DNA of 64,000 nucleotides from Dasyornis broadbenti (taxonomy: Eukaryota > Chordata > Aves > Passeriformes > Dasyornithidae), in NCBI GenBank assembly GCA_013397935.1, contig VZRN01011464.1, positions 6,174,229 to 6,238,228 on the forward strand, given 5' to 3'. The number at the start of each line of letters is the position of its first letter. Within the stretch, counting starts at the first letter, position 1. Under the pieces are notes generated by a model. It worked only from the letters and a program-made list of their open reading frames with translations. It was not told the origin of the DNA and did not search any database. The position numbers and the translations under genes are program-made. Of the stretch, positions 54,201 to 63,091 are shown piece after piece.

Positions 54201-57200
54201 CTTTTAAGCACATGGCAGAACCTGATATGGTGACAGCGCCTGGATCTGTGCTCTCATGAGCGCCAGAGGAGCTATGGGGTACCCTAATCCTGAACATGCT
54301 GGGAAACAGTGATTCTGGAAAGGCACATCATGGACTCTTGGTGCTTCTAAGTTAGCATTTACCCTTCTCTGAGGTATTCTTTTTCTTCAGATTTATTTAA
54401 ATTATTCTCTTTTCTCAGGGTTTGTCTCTTGCTTTGCAAATTACTGTTATATATTTCATACATTTTTCTTCACATCATTCTCTGTTGCTTTTCCTGTACT
54501 TTTCTCTTTACACTTGTTCTCATAACTTCATCACAACAGTCACTTCACCAGATTTTCATGCCCTCTTTCACCCCTTCTCCTCCTAACGTTCATCTTTCTC
54601 AAGACACAAACAACTAAGCCCTGTCTTCTGTAAAATTAACACTCAAACAATAATGATAGGATCCATCTTAGATAGATCTAGAGAGAATGAATTTTCATAA
54701 TCTGTCAGATATTCATAAACTGAAAGAATTCTTACCATGCTATTTCTTTCACAGCCACAGATTTCACTGTTGCACTAAAAAACAGAAGTATGGTAATCTT
54801 CACAAAAATGTTACAAAATAAACTGTATTTTGCAGTTACAGTAATCAAACGAGGCAAGAACAAGTGATTCTATTTTCAATATCTGTATATAAATTTAAAT
54901 TAATTTTGAGTGTGTGTCATTTATCATAAATATCTCTCTGAACACCCTGTATTCAGTAATTATCAACAGCACAATCTTGACGGCCTTTCCCAAAGACTCT
55001 GGTACAGATCCTTTTATAGGTATGCTCAATAAACACAAATAGTTTGGAGGACTTGTCAGGATGTCAGTGTTCTGAGCATAAAGTAAAACAGAAAGAATAG
55101 GAACACTTCCATGTGTTTGGGGTGTGTAAGGAAAGCCTTTAAAAGTATCTTATTTGACCACAAAAAGCTTCACCAATCTCAGAGCATGGGAATCCTATGG
55201 GATAAAGGAAGCCTATCAGCCCAGTTGGCTTTTATGGCTTTTTTCCTAACATGTTTTTTTCATGTTCTTGCAATATGTGTACATATACACAACTGTGTCC
55301 TTGCATTACAAAACAGAGCAAAACAACTACCAGGTAATGCTGGAGTTATCAGCCTCACATTCATTCTGAAATATTCATCTGACTCCATTTTTCACTTAGG
55401 TATTTTTGTCCTTAACTGTTCTGACACTTAGGCACTGCCTTTGCCTGCTCATTGAACTACAGCTCCAACACCTAAACCAGCCAGACTCTGTTAGTGATCC
55501 CCTAAACATACAACGAACCAAGCAAATTTGCCTCATTCAATAAGAAGTTTATGTTCTATAAGTTTCTTCATTTTGTGACTTTCCTTTCCCAATTCTCTAT
55601 CAATTCCATATTTTCCCTTTCCTTTAACCTTCCTTCCCTCCCATTTACACCTAAGCATTAGATGTATGGAATGAAATGGTTAATCACCTATTTCATTAAA
55701 TTCTGTTAAAATGCTGTGATGTTGGTTGCAATACAAATCCTTACTGTTCACTGCTTACCCATCCTCGATATTAAACAAAAATAGATTCACCAATTCTTTT
55801 GAAGATTTTATTCACTGCTAAAGCATAGTCTTACTTCTTGCTAGAATATGTCATTTTTCTTTGTCTTTATCCATGTTTCATAATTATGAAAGCAAGACAC
55901 GTACAAAATACAGCCTATTTCAACATAGATTTATTTTGTGCATTTGGATGATTTAAATACCACAACTACTTGGCAACTATGGGTCAGTGTGACTCTGGCA
56001 CAAAGAGACAGTAAACCTATTTGCATCTGAAGCTTTGAGAAATGCAAATAAAGTTCAAAAAAGACTTGGTCAATTGCTTACCAGGCTCTTGATTGTGGTT
56101 TTTGTGAAATTTTGCATCCAGCTGGTTGCATCAATTTTTATTCCAACAACTAACAAGAAATACATGAAAGTCTTTTTAAGTAAAATGAAGAAAAAAAAAA
56201 AGGTAACTATAATCCTAAAAATAGGGGGGAGGGGGTGGATTATAATACCATCTAAATCATTGAATTGGAGAAGAATAAAATATGATTTTTGTTCACCAAC
56301 ACCATTCATGAGACTAATAAATTAAGCACTCTTACTCAAACGCAAACAAATTTCCACCAGCAAGATTAAAACTGTCTCAGAGAAAATAATGTTATTATAA
56401 AGTGAAATTCCTTTGAAATCTCAATTACATTTCCAATTCACCGTTGAGCAACAACCAAATAACCGAAGTAGTTCAAGTTTCAGCCCCACTCTATCTTACC
56501 TGCTGGCTTCAGAAGCTTCCCACTAATTGTTATTTGCACAGCCTTGCTTACCATAATACCTGATTCATAGCTATTGGCACCACTTTCTGACAGTATAGAA
56601 GAGAAAAAAGAGCAAACAAAAAAAGAAGTTAGGGTGACATAAAAGCCTCTTCCTCTGAAATTTAATTTAATTATTATTCAAATACCAGAATGATTTAAAG
56701 AAATCCTTGTCCAAAAGCAATGACCCAGCTGTACTACACATTTATCAGCTGTGATAGCTCAGATCACTAACACTGGCATGACTAAGGAATATTTGTGTTT
56801 ACTTTTCTTCTTTTTATACCCCATTAGAATGCTTCATAAAATTACTGTAGCCTTTTTTCTTCTGCAAATGGAGCCATGAATACCTTTACACATGTGAGCA
56901 GCTCTGTTAAAACCACGATCAGAGCCAAAGATTTTATCCTGCTCTTGTCTGTGTATTATTCAATGCAGGGTATACTGACACCACTCATTAACCCACAATT
57001 ACTGCTCTGACAGACTTCAGCCTGTTTTCAACACTGTTTAGTATGAAAAGGCAAGTTAAAAGTACATTTCCTGGAGCTGTTTGAGGAGCAACAAAGGCTT
57101 CACGGAATTTAGTTAATTACCTTCTTTTTATTTTATTGAGAAAAAAATGCAATAAATAATTATGAAATAACAGCAATAAAAGTTCCCATATGTTTAAGAG

Positions 57201-60200
57201 AGGAGTATGTCATTTGTGGTAGCATCTACTTTCAGACAAACTTGAGAAGGTTAATGTTGCTCACATCAATAACGAGCACTTGCAATTGTGCTTATATAGG
57301 TTTGAAGTGCCACAATATTTCAGACCAATTGGTTTTGGGGAATAAGAGCAATTTTAAGTAGAATCTAAAACCAAAGTTTAAATAAAGTAGTGGTGCAGTG
57401 ATGGAGTTATGGATTCTGGATCCATCTGCCTGGTCCCCCAAGACAGTGCTGGGGGTGCTGAGACAGTAGGCAGAACTCAGCTCTGTTAGGACTTTAGGCA
57501 GTCTTATTGTCTATGAGTGCAAATTTATTTCACTTCCTGTTAAAATGACTCTGCCGAAGTACTTCTGTAAAACAGTGTTTCAGTACACTGAAGGAACACC
57601 AGTACTCTGTATGTTTTCACTAAGGTTAATTCTGAGCACACAAGGCCAACAGAGTAGACAAATTATGATGACCTTGCTTAGTCCCTCCTAGCTTTTCCTT
57701 AATAATGGATAATATCTCAAGACTTCGTTCCTTATGAAGTGTCACACTTGCATCTTTTGTCAGTGCCCTCAGCTGGTATGGGAAACTTCCATTTATATTG
57801 GACTGGCTAGATATGACATTTCCAAACTGGGATGACTTACTGTTGTAGTATGGAGCTGTGAAAATATAGTTGTCATTATCTAAACTTCTCTTATAGAAGC
57901 TGACTTCGTAAGTTTCAGCATTTTCCAACCAATCTTCCCCTGCCCTAAATAAATAAAAAAAAATAAAAAAAAAAAGTGATCCAAAAAAGGAAGTTCAGAG
58001 TCTCATTAAAGCTATGCTGCAGGTTGTTTGTTTTTAATGTTTCACAGTTGGAAAAAATGTGAGATTCATTGTTATAATCCTCAGGTTCTGTCAGTTTTCA
58101 CTGGTTAAAAGACAGATGTAATCATTAGAAAAAGCCAAAACAAATGAACTTTGGAAAAAAATTAGAAAATAGTATTCTTGGAACAACACAAATTTAGTCT
58201 CATAACTTTTAGATATGTTGAGACAAATACAACTGCAACACTACTTACAACAAAATCTAAATGAACATTTACAGCACATGCTGTGCCTTGAGCTTAATCC
58301 TAAAAGATTTAATATCATTAATAATCCCAAAAGAGAAAAGAAGCTCACTTGAGGAGTAAAATTCATTGCCATTTTCACATTTTGGGGAAACACAGAATAA
58401 CCTAAGAAAATAGATAAATTTGCCATTTACCAATAGATCTGTACTGGTGCCCTCACTATTCCCAGTCACTCATGAGGGTGTCTAGTTTATTATATGTCCA
58501 ATTTCACATTCCCTTTTTGTCCTCTGGTAATGATACATTTTTCTCTCTTGAAGTCCCTGGATCATTTGGTCTGATCTTAGTCTAAAAAACAAAATAAATC
58601 ACCTACTACTTTCCAATATTTGCAGCCTGCCAAACAACTGAGTGCTTGGGACTAATTAGGAATTAGCATGGCCCCACTGCTACCACAAAAGCATTGCTTT
58701 CACTGCTACTCTACACTGATTAGAAACTTGGATTACAAGGGCCTGTCATGAAAATAATGTTACAGATCAGTTTCAAGCAGTGACACAGGTAAAAATCAAA
58801 CAAAACCAAGACGTTCCATTAGTTTCATAGCTATCAGTACAGATTAGACTCTAGGAAACTGTAGTTTTTCATTCAATAACATACCACCCTTTCAGGCTTC
58901 AAAATTATCACATTATACTATTTTGTAATAATTCTTACCTTTTGGGGAACACTCTAGTAATTCCACCATCTGTAACAACAAATTGGGCAACAACTCCATC
59001 GCTGTAAACAAAGTAAGATTTAAAATTAAAACTGACTGAAATTCTCACAAATTCCTATGTCAAGGGTTGCCATTAAAGTGAATAACTGTGAATTAAAGAC
59101 CTATTCTGCATAACATTAGCTGCATATCTGCATATAAACACAGATGTATAAGATTGTATTTTCAAACTTTGAAATGCATAAAAAACTACAGTCAATAAAA
59201 GGAATACTTACAGAGACATTTTACTCCAATAATTTTGGGCAAGTTCATCTGTTAGTCCTGCATCCAGCAAAACTCTAAGGAGCATATCAGTATTACCTAT
59301 TCAAAGAATTAAAACGTAAGTCATCTGAAACCATATGAGATGGAGTTTCGATAAAAGCCTAAAATAAAATTCTGAGTTGTCAAGATGCTCCAGCTACAAA
59401 AATTGGGTGTTTATATTCTGCCTAACTTCAAATTACATCAAGTACTTAAATAGATGCTCTTAAACATTTTCTTCACTGTATCCTAAAAATTTATCTTTGT
59501 GTCATAGGAATAATGAAGGTGATAAGGGAGTAGGCCCCAGCTTTGCAAAGCCCCTAAATCTGGAAATTAACCTATTTTTAGAGCATGTCTTCATTAAAAC
59601 ACTTCTTATCTCATTTGATGCAAGGAAACAACACTTAATTGCTAGTGATACTTACATGCTACAAAATGGAGATAATTCAGCTACATTATAAATATATTTA
59701 AGTCAATTAAGTCCCAGGCTTTCAAATAAAACATATTTGTCACCTGAAAATGCACACAGGGAAATAAACTAATTTTGAATCAGTAGCTTATATGGAGATG
59801 TCATACTCAAATTTCTTTGAAATGATGGTTTGAACTCAATGCTTCGCAACAATCTTCTTCAGTAACACTTTAGAAGAGTTACTGAAGATTATTTCAATGT
59901 GGGGATTTTATTTGTTATTCCTTTTGAAAAGCATTTTTAGCTGACATAATTTCTACAGCCACTCATTCCTTTAGTTAACACTGTTTATTTATTAAGGAGA
60001 CTATTTTTAAAGTAACTTAATTATTACAAAAAGACAAAAAAGAAGGGAAAAAAGACAATTTTGCTGCATATTCCAAAATGAAATATAGCAGTAAGTAGAT
60101 AACACTTTGGAATAATTACTTACTAAGCACTAGTGTATATTACAATATTATGAAATATCTCCTCAATATTTGCTTATATAAGTAGTGAAAATTACACAAG

Positions 60201-63091
60201 AATTTTCAATTGTCATTAAATTTTATTAAATTGTCATTAACTGCTTTTATCACTGGAGGCAAATGCTTTCATTTCCAAGACTGAATCAAGGGATTCAAAC
60301 AAAATTTCAGTCAGTCAGCAATGTGTCAATGAATAAGATCACTCTGTTAAAAGAACACTAAACACCCACACAGGCACACAAAATTAGCCTTTTGTGAGAA
60401 AATATTGTATCTAAGTGGACATTCTTTCAGTTACATGGTCTAGCAGAGAGATTCTTTCTGAATTGGTCAGTGATCCCTGACAGCACCATGTCAAAAAGAC
60501 TCGAGGAAAGCAAGACAAAAAAAGTTTATTCCAAATATTTATAAATTATTAATAATGCTAAACAGATGTATACATACCAAACCAAATCCAAACATCGAAT
60601 TTTTCATGAGAACAAGTCTTTAATATCTTAATGATGGTAATAACTCTTGATTTATTCTAAATAGAGGTTAAGGCTTAATTCCAAAACATGAATTAATCCT
60701 TTCCCAAAGCGCAGTGCTCACCACTTGTAGCAGTTACATGGATCTGTGGTCTTAAACTATTCAAGCCCAAGTGAGATCTCTTGAACTGATGTGAACCAGC
60801 AAAAGAAATTCCATATCTTTTATTCTGGTTATTGGTTATTTTGGTCTTGGATTCCTTTTCATTACTTATTTTGGAATAAAACGACAAGAAAGCAGGTTGA
60901 AGATTTCATTACAAGATTTTGAGTCTGAGACTGACTGTGGCTGATATGCTTAAGTGAAAAAATATAAATTCAAAATATCTGGAGAGTATTAAAATGAAAC
61001 AGTAGTTATTTGAGCAAAATGCTGAGAGGAATTACGGAAAACACTGGATACATAATGGTCTGCAAACTTTCTTAAATAAAGCCAGTAACTTGCAAACTAA
61101 TTTTACATGCTCTACCTTGGATAGAAAATCCCGACACTAGATACATTCGTACTAAAAAACCACAAACCCACAAAATCTGAGCATGAACTCTCATTCATGA
61201 GAAAGTATTTTCCTAAGGAAAAATTCCATGAGCTGAGAACTGTACTTACATGATGAACTGCTTGGAGTATTTCTGTCAATAAATTCATTGAAATTTAATA
61301 GAAATTCAGTGTTGTTTTCTGATTTTTTTACATCATTACAGTATTCTCTGAAAAACAACAAATCATCAGTCTTCACATAATTTTTTCTTGTGCTACTAAA
61401 GCAGACAATTTTAAAGTCCAAGCAGGTTTGCAGAATTATTATGAAGTAGCTGGTACTAATGTGTCAATTGACTGCCATGATCAATATTGAATGACGAGTG
61501 TATCAATTATTTCAGAAATCTATAGGAAATAAGGTGTTCAAGGGCCTGCCTAAATATTTGTTAAGATTTAGATGGTAAGAAAATTACATGTATGAAAGAG
61601 CACATAGATTCCCAAAAAAAAAAATGAGGCGTAGTGCAGGCCACAATATTAGGAAACCATAGTCTGTAGGCAAGAAAAATGCCCAGTGAATTTAAATTGC
61701 TTCTAGGTTAAACTGTACTGGGAAGTGCATGCACTGCTGGTGAAACATGGTCACTCCAGGCTCAACTAAAGCCAGATTTATGTGTTAAGGTCCTATCCTC
61801 TTAGAAATTTTAATAGGTTACAAACCACATGAACATATAAAAACGCTTTGTTTCGACATATGCAAAACAGATAAACAGTAAACTGTTGTCCATTATATAA
61901 TTTAATAAAACAATATATCATTGGGCAATTTACTGAATGTAAGCAAGCAAAATAAAAGTCACTGGGCATTTTGAAAGCAAATATTATATGATAAGTGGCA
62001 TTACACAACTTTAATTAAAATGTAGAGTGTTTAGCAGTAAAGCCGGGGGCTGCCTTTTTAAAATGAACTTTTATATTAAATTTACAAACAAAAAAAGTCT
62101 GTTCAAATATTTCATATGACTAAGATATCTTATTGCCCTTTATTCACCATACCATTATCTGGAAAGACTACATAAAGAATTTACCTTACTACACAAATAT
62201 TCACATTTAAACAGAGGTACATATCAAACAGACTTCGTTCATGTAGGACAGTAGGGACTTGCTAGAAGCTGCTAATTGGTACAATTGATTCTCAATAACT
62301 TCAGTCTTTCAGAAAAATTAAACAGTTAAGCTGAAATACGTTTTAAGATAGAAGACTTTACATAAATCAAACTAGTCATTGAAATCAAACTATTGATATT
62401 TAAAAGCATACAGAAATTTATCAGATAAAAAAATGCACCATCTCTCAACTGATCATAACTGTACATAATTTTCTTTATTCATCATAACTATCTTTTAGAG
62501 GAACTAAAATTTTAGGAACTGTTTATCATATTAGGATTCCCTTGCAAACATAATTTTAGAAAGAAAACTAGAACTGGACAATTTCACATAAAAAAACCCT
62601 CAGGGAACTAATAAAATTAATCAATTTTCAATGACTAAGTAATTTTTATGCTCAATTAATTGAAAATTACTTCATGCTTAAGTGATAGAGAGCTTTGAAA
62701 CCTTTTGTTTTGAAGTTGGAAAACATGTTGTGGAAAGCATTATGAAACTTATTTTAAAAGTAGTTGTAAAATCTTAAAAATAAGAACCACAAGAAATGCA
62801 CAGATGTAAGTTTTCCATTAAAATATCAATATCAGTTTTTACAGCTCTCCTCGAATAATGAACAGAAATCAGAGCCTGAAGATGTTATTTACATTCCAAA
62901 ATGTAAAAAGATTTATAATTTTTTACCAAATGAAGCTTTATTGGTCAAGTCTGTATTTTCCATGTGCCGTTAATCAGATCAGATACTTATTTAGTGCTGA
63001 AATAATACTTATTACTGGGAAATAACTAACCTTGGTGCTAAAAACGTATAGCCAGCTTCATCAAAATGATCAAGCTTCAGTGTTTCTGAAA
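36128..63091 (-). CDS. CACNA2D1: Voltage-gated calcium channel alpha-2/delta subunit (alpha-2/delta-1 type), 3' sixteen exons
   Basis: Auxiliary subunit of high-voltage-activated calcium channels. It is extracellular and GPI-anchored, promotes surface trafficking of CaV1/CaV2 alpha-1 subunits, and in mammals the alpha-2/delta-1 and -2 forms bind gabapentinoids. Sixteen exons were resolved by reading the minus strand. All have AG acceptors and GT donors, and phases match at every junction, giving 462 codons including the stop. The encoded part corresponds to roughly the last 40% of the family protein: the C-terminal half of the alpha-2 chain (VGCC_alpha2-type region with Cache-like segments), the alpha-2/delta cleavage junction and the whole delta chain with its hydrophobic C-terminal GPI signal. 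Several N-glycosylation sequons and the delta-chain cysteines are present. The signal peptide, VWA/MIDAS and drug-binding parts lie outside the window. Segment by segment it fits alpha-2/delta-1 far better than alpha-2/delta-2, but the divergence is high for an orthologue, so a close paralogue is not excluded. Confidence 0.9.
36245..44978 (-). other. CACNA2D1: Last intron of the alpha-2/delta gene (8.7 kb)
   Basis: Contains the G-depleted tract at 38450-38580, a poly(T) run at about 40003-40020 and a cluster of homeodomain-type TAATTA words at 42949-42998. AATAAA motifs on the transcript strand lie near 44267 and 44325. No recognised transposon. Confidence 0.8.
38450..38580 (-). repeat. G-depleted A/C-rich tract in the last intron
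   Basis: About 130 bp of plus strand with very few G. The nascent transcript (minus strand) is therefore G/U-rich, with ggtggagggtggtggtg at about 38516-38533 as a two-layer quadruplex candidate. Confidence 0.7.
44979..45067 (-). CDS. CACNA2D1: alpha-2/delta exon 15 of those seen
   Basis: 89 nt encoding ETDE and then GPNPCEMVKQPRYRKGPDLC, FDEAKQ. The Cys of PDLCFD corresponds to the delta cysteine that forms the inter-chain disulfide with the VWA domain of alpha-2 (Cys1047 in rat numbering). Acceptor accacag, donor gtaaaa. Confidence 0.95.
45068..48034 (-). other. CACNA2D1: Intron between alpha-2/delta exons 14 and 15
   Basis: Holds the degraded CR1-like fragment at 47440-47960 and a complex, possibly conserved block at about 45720-45930. 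Nothing else is recognised. Confidence 0.8.
47440..47960 (-). mobile_element. Old, degraded CR1-like LINE fragment
   Basis: The order of recognisable words follows the reverse complement of a CR1: ccttggtggcccttcactag (compare CR1 TTGGTAGCCCTCCGCTGGAC), acagcactccagatgtggtc, cccaccagtgttgaagagat, agcccaggatgtgaccaggt, and gaaacttcattaagttcctg. It is much more diverged than the other three. It lies in the intron between alpha-2/delta exons 14 and 15, in the orientation of the gene. Boundaries are approximate. Confidence 0.75.
48035..48147 (-). CDS. CACNA2D1: alpha-2/delta exon 14 of those seen (diverged delta segment)
   Basis: 113 nt encoding LYHAEKISNTNLVFIISDSQ, then a cysteine pair (CRSC) and PLMQAEKP. 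The first half aligns readily with mammalian delta (FHGEKLMNTNLIFI); the second half is the least conserved part of the gene. Acceptor tttccag. The donor gtatcc is weak, but it is the one that keeps frame with the next exon. Confidence 0.9.
48148..49476 (-). other. CACNA2D1: Intron between alpha-2/delta exons 13 and 14
   Basis: AT-rich; nothing recognised beyond short A-rich runs. Confidence 0.8.
49477..49606 (-). CDS. CACNA2D1: alpha-2/delta exon 13 of those seen (start of delta chain)
   Basis: 130 nt. Encodes DMEDDDFGAALPKTS, then CITEQTQYFFENDDKSFGG, then IVDCINCS. It contains the first delta-chain cysteines and the NCS sequon. The residue after the cleavage alanine is Ala here rather than Val. 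Acceptor atttcag, donor gtaaaa. Confidence 0.97.
49610..49650. repeat. (AAAT)n/(AAAC)n short simple repeat
   Basis: A degenerate tetranucleotide stretch just upstream of the exon at 49477-49606. On the transcript strand it is T-rich and doubles as that exon's polypyrimidine tract. Confidence 0.85.
49758..49813 (-). CDS. CACNA2D1: alpha-2/delta exon 12 of those seen (end of alpha-2 chain)
   Basis: 56 nt. Completes Trp and encodes SILQQLFLSLTFPRFLEA. In mammalian alpha-2/delta-1 the proteolytic alpha-2/delta junction falls right after LEA, so the C-terminus of alpha-2 is expected here. Acceptor gttcag, donor gtaagt. Confidence 0.96.
50701..50736. repeat. Perfect hairpin: 16-bp arms, 4-base loop
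   Basis: Arms TTTACACAGGAATCAC and GTGATTCCTGTGTAAA are exact reverse complements around CAGT. Intronic, between alpha-2/delta exons 11 and 12. Confidence 0.98.
50781..50804. repeat. Perfect hairpin: 10-bp arms, 4-base loop
   Basis: AGTTGTGGAT, loop TCAC, ATCCACAACT. It lies 44 bp after the hairpin at 50701-50736. Confidence 0.98.
50906..50924. repeat. Third copy of the hairpin arm word and a small palindrome
   Basis: TCCTGTGTAAAG at 50906-50917 repeats 50726-50737 exactly. Overlapping it, TGTAAA-GG-TTTACA (50911-50924) is itself an inverted repeat. Confidence 0.9.
51791..52306 (+). mobile_element. CR1 LINE, 3' end fragment (avian type)
   Basis: Recognisable CR1 3' region: a segment containing gaaaggctgaaagagttgg, a middle with cactggcacaggttgcccag, then caggctggatggggctatgag, ending in ttggatgacctttaaag and the terminal ATTCTATGATTC repeat. 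It is 5'-truncated, as usual for CR1, and sits in the intron between alpha-2/delta exons 11 and 12, antisense to the gene. The open frame inside it (51891-52208) is part of the element. Confidence 0.95.
52728..52780 (-). CDS. CACNA2D1: alpha-2/delta exon 11 of those seen
   Basis: 53 nt encoding PTITDILQLGWWASAAA plus the first two bases of a Trp codon; compare mammalian PSVADILQIGWWATAAAW. Acceptor tctcccag, donor gtaagt. Confidence 0.96.
52870..53022 (-). CDS. CACNA2D1: alpha-2/delta exon 10 of those seen
   Basis: 153 nt, 51 codons: IGRFFGEIDPGLMRNLINMS, then LYAFNKSYDYQSVC, an acidic DPEEEP, and KQGAGLRSAYV. Two sequons (NMS, NKS). The donor is gtcagt, weaker than the gtaag type used elsewhere, and the next intron is only 89 bp. 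Confidence 0.96.
53482..53553 (-). CDS. CACNA2D1: alpha-2/delta exon 9 of those seen
   Basis: 72 nt encoding HVDCVILDDGGFLLMSNRDE and then YTQQ. DCVILDDGGFLLM is a family signature. Acceptor taatag, donor gtatgt. Confidence 0.96.
54736..54774 (-). CDS. CACNA2D1: alpha-2/delta exon 8 of those seen (39 nt, cysteine-rich)
   Basis: A 13-codon exon encoding CNSEICGCERNSM. It keeps the three cysteines and the length of the mammalian segment (CAGPVCDCKRNS-) while other positions differ. Acceptor tttttag, donor gtaaga. Confidence 0.93.
56082..56149 (-). CDS. CACNA2D1: alpha-2/delta exon 7 of those seen
   Basis: 68 nt encoding VVGIKIDATSWMQNFTKTT and then IKSL, with an N-glycosylation sequon (NFT). 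The remembered mammalian counterpart is VVGIKIDVNSWIENFTKTS. Acceptor ttgttag, donor gtaagc in phase 0. Confidence 0.96.
56500..56586 (-). CDS. CACNA2D1: alpha-2/delta exon 6 of those seen
   Basis: 87 nt beginning with the split Lys codon (KSGANS) and encoding SYESGIMVSKAVQITISGK, then LLKPA. Acceptor ctgtcag, donor gtaaga. Confidence 0.96.
56587..58938 (-). other. CACNA2D1: Introns around exon 5 (56587-57840, 57945-58938)
   Basis: Nothing recognised except an A-rich simple stretch at about 57950-57975, which is the T-rich region just upstream of the exon 5 acceptor. Confidence 0.75.
57841..57944 (-). CDS. CACNA2D1: alpha-2/delta exon 5 of those seen
   Basis: 104 nt encoding AGEDWLENAETYEV followed by SFYKRSLDNDNYIFTAPYYN, almost identical to the mammalian alpha-2/delta-1 segment. 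Acceptor atttag, donor gtaagt. Confidence 0.97.
58939..59001 (-). CDS. CACNA2D1: alpha-2/delta exon 4 of those seen
   Basis: 63 nt encoding DGVVAQFVVTDGGITRVFPK. The FVVTDGGITRV core is the family hallmark in this Cache-like region. Compared with the remembered mammalian protein, about one residue is missing at the exon 3/4 junction. Acceptor tttacag, donor gtaaga. Confidence 0.95.
59212..59296 (-). CDS. CACNA2D1: alpha-2/delta exon 3 of those seen
   Basis: 85 nt. Completes the Cys codon and encodes RVLLDAGLTDELAQNYWS plus flanks, a signature of the alpha-2/delta-1 C-terminal alpha-2 region. Donor gtaagt. Confidence 0.95.
61250..61347 (-). CDS. CACNA2D1: alpha-2/delta exon 2 of those seen
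   Basis: 98 nt, acceptor tttttcag, donor gtaagt. It completes the split Arg and encodes EYCNDV followed by the highly conserved NNTEFLLNFNEFIDR, with an N-glycosylation sequon (NNT), and ends in a Ser-rich stretch before a split Cys codon. Confidence 0.95.
62638..62672. repeat. Inverted repeat with internal palindrome
   Basis: Arms AAGTAATTTT (62638-62647) and AAAATTACTT (62663-62672) are exact reverse complements. The spacer contains the palindrome CAATTAATTG. Intronic. Confidence 0.9.
63031..63091 (-). CDS. CACNA2D1: alpha-2/delta exon 1 of those seen (SETLK...LAPR)
   Basis: Encodes SETLKLDHFDEAGYTFLAPR, matching the mammalian alpha-2/delta-1 segment that starts SETLK. The donor is gttagt after AG, splitting an Arg codon. 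The 5' edge is ambiguous: two AGs lie six bases apart, so the exon may begin at 63091 (acceptor tag) or 63085 (acceptor cag). Confidence 0.9.

Larger units (their letters stand above)
53023..56081 (-). other. CACNA2D1: Introns around exons 8 and 9 (53023-53481, 53554-54735, 54775-56081)
   Basis: Three introns surrounding the exons at 53482-53553 and 54736-54774. No repeat or further exon is recognised. Confidence 0.75.
59297..63030 (-). other. CACNA2D1: Introns around exon 2 (59297-61249, 61348-63030)
   Basis: Very AT-rich; holds the inverted repeat at 62638-62672. No further exon is seen; the reading frame is complete without one. Confidence 0.75.

Noticed and set aside
57626..57928. 100-codon minus-strand frame beginning MENAETYE
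   Set aside because: Only the start is exon (57841-57944); the rest is intron read-through past a clear gtaagt donor.
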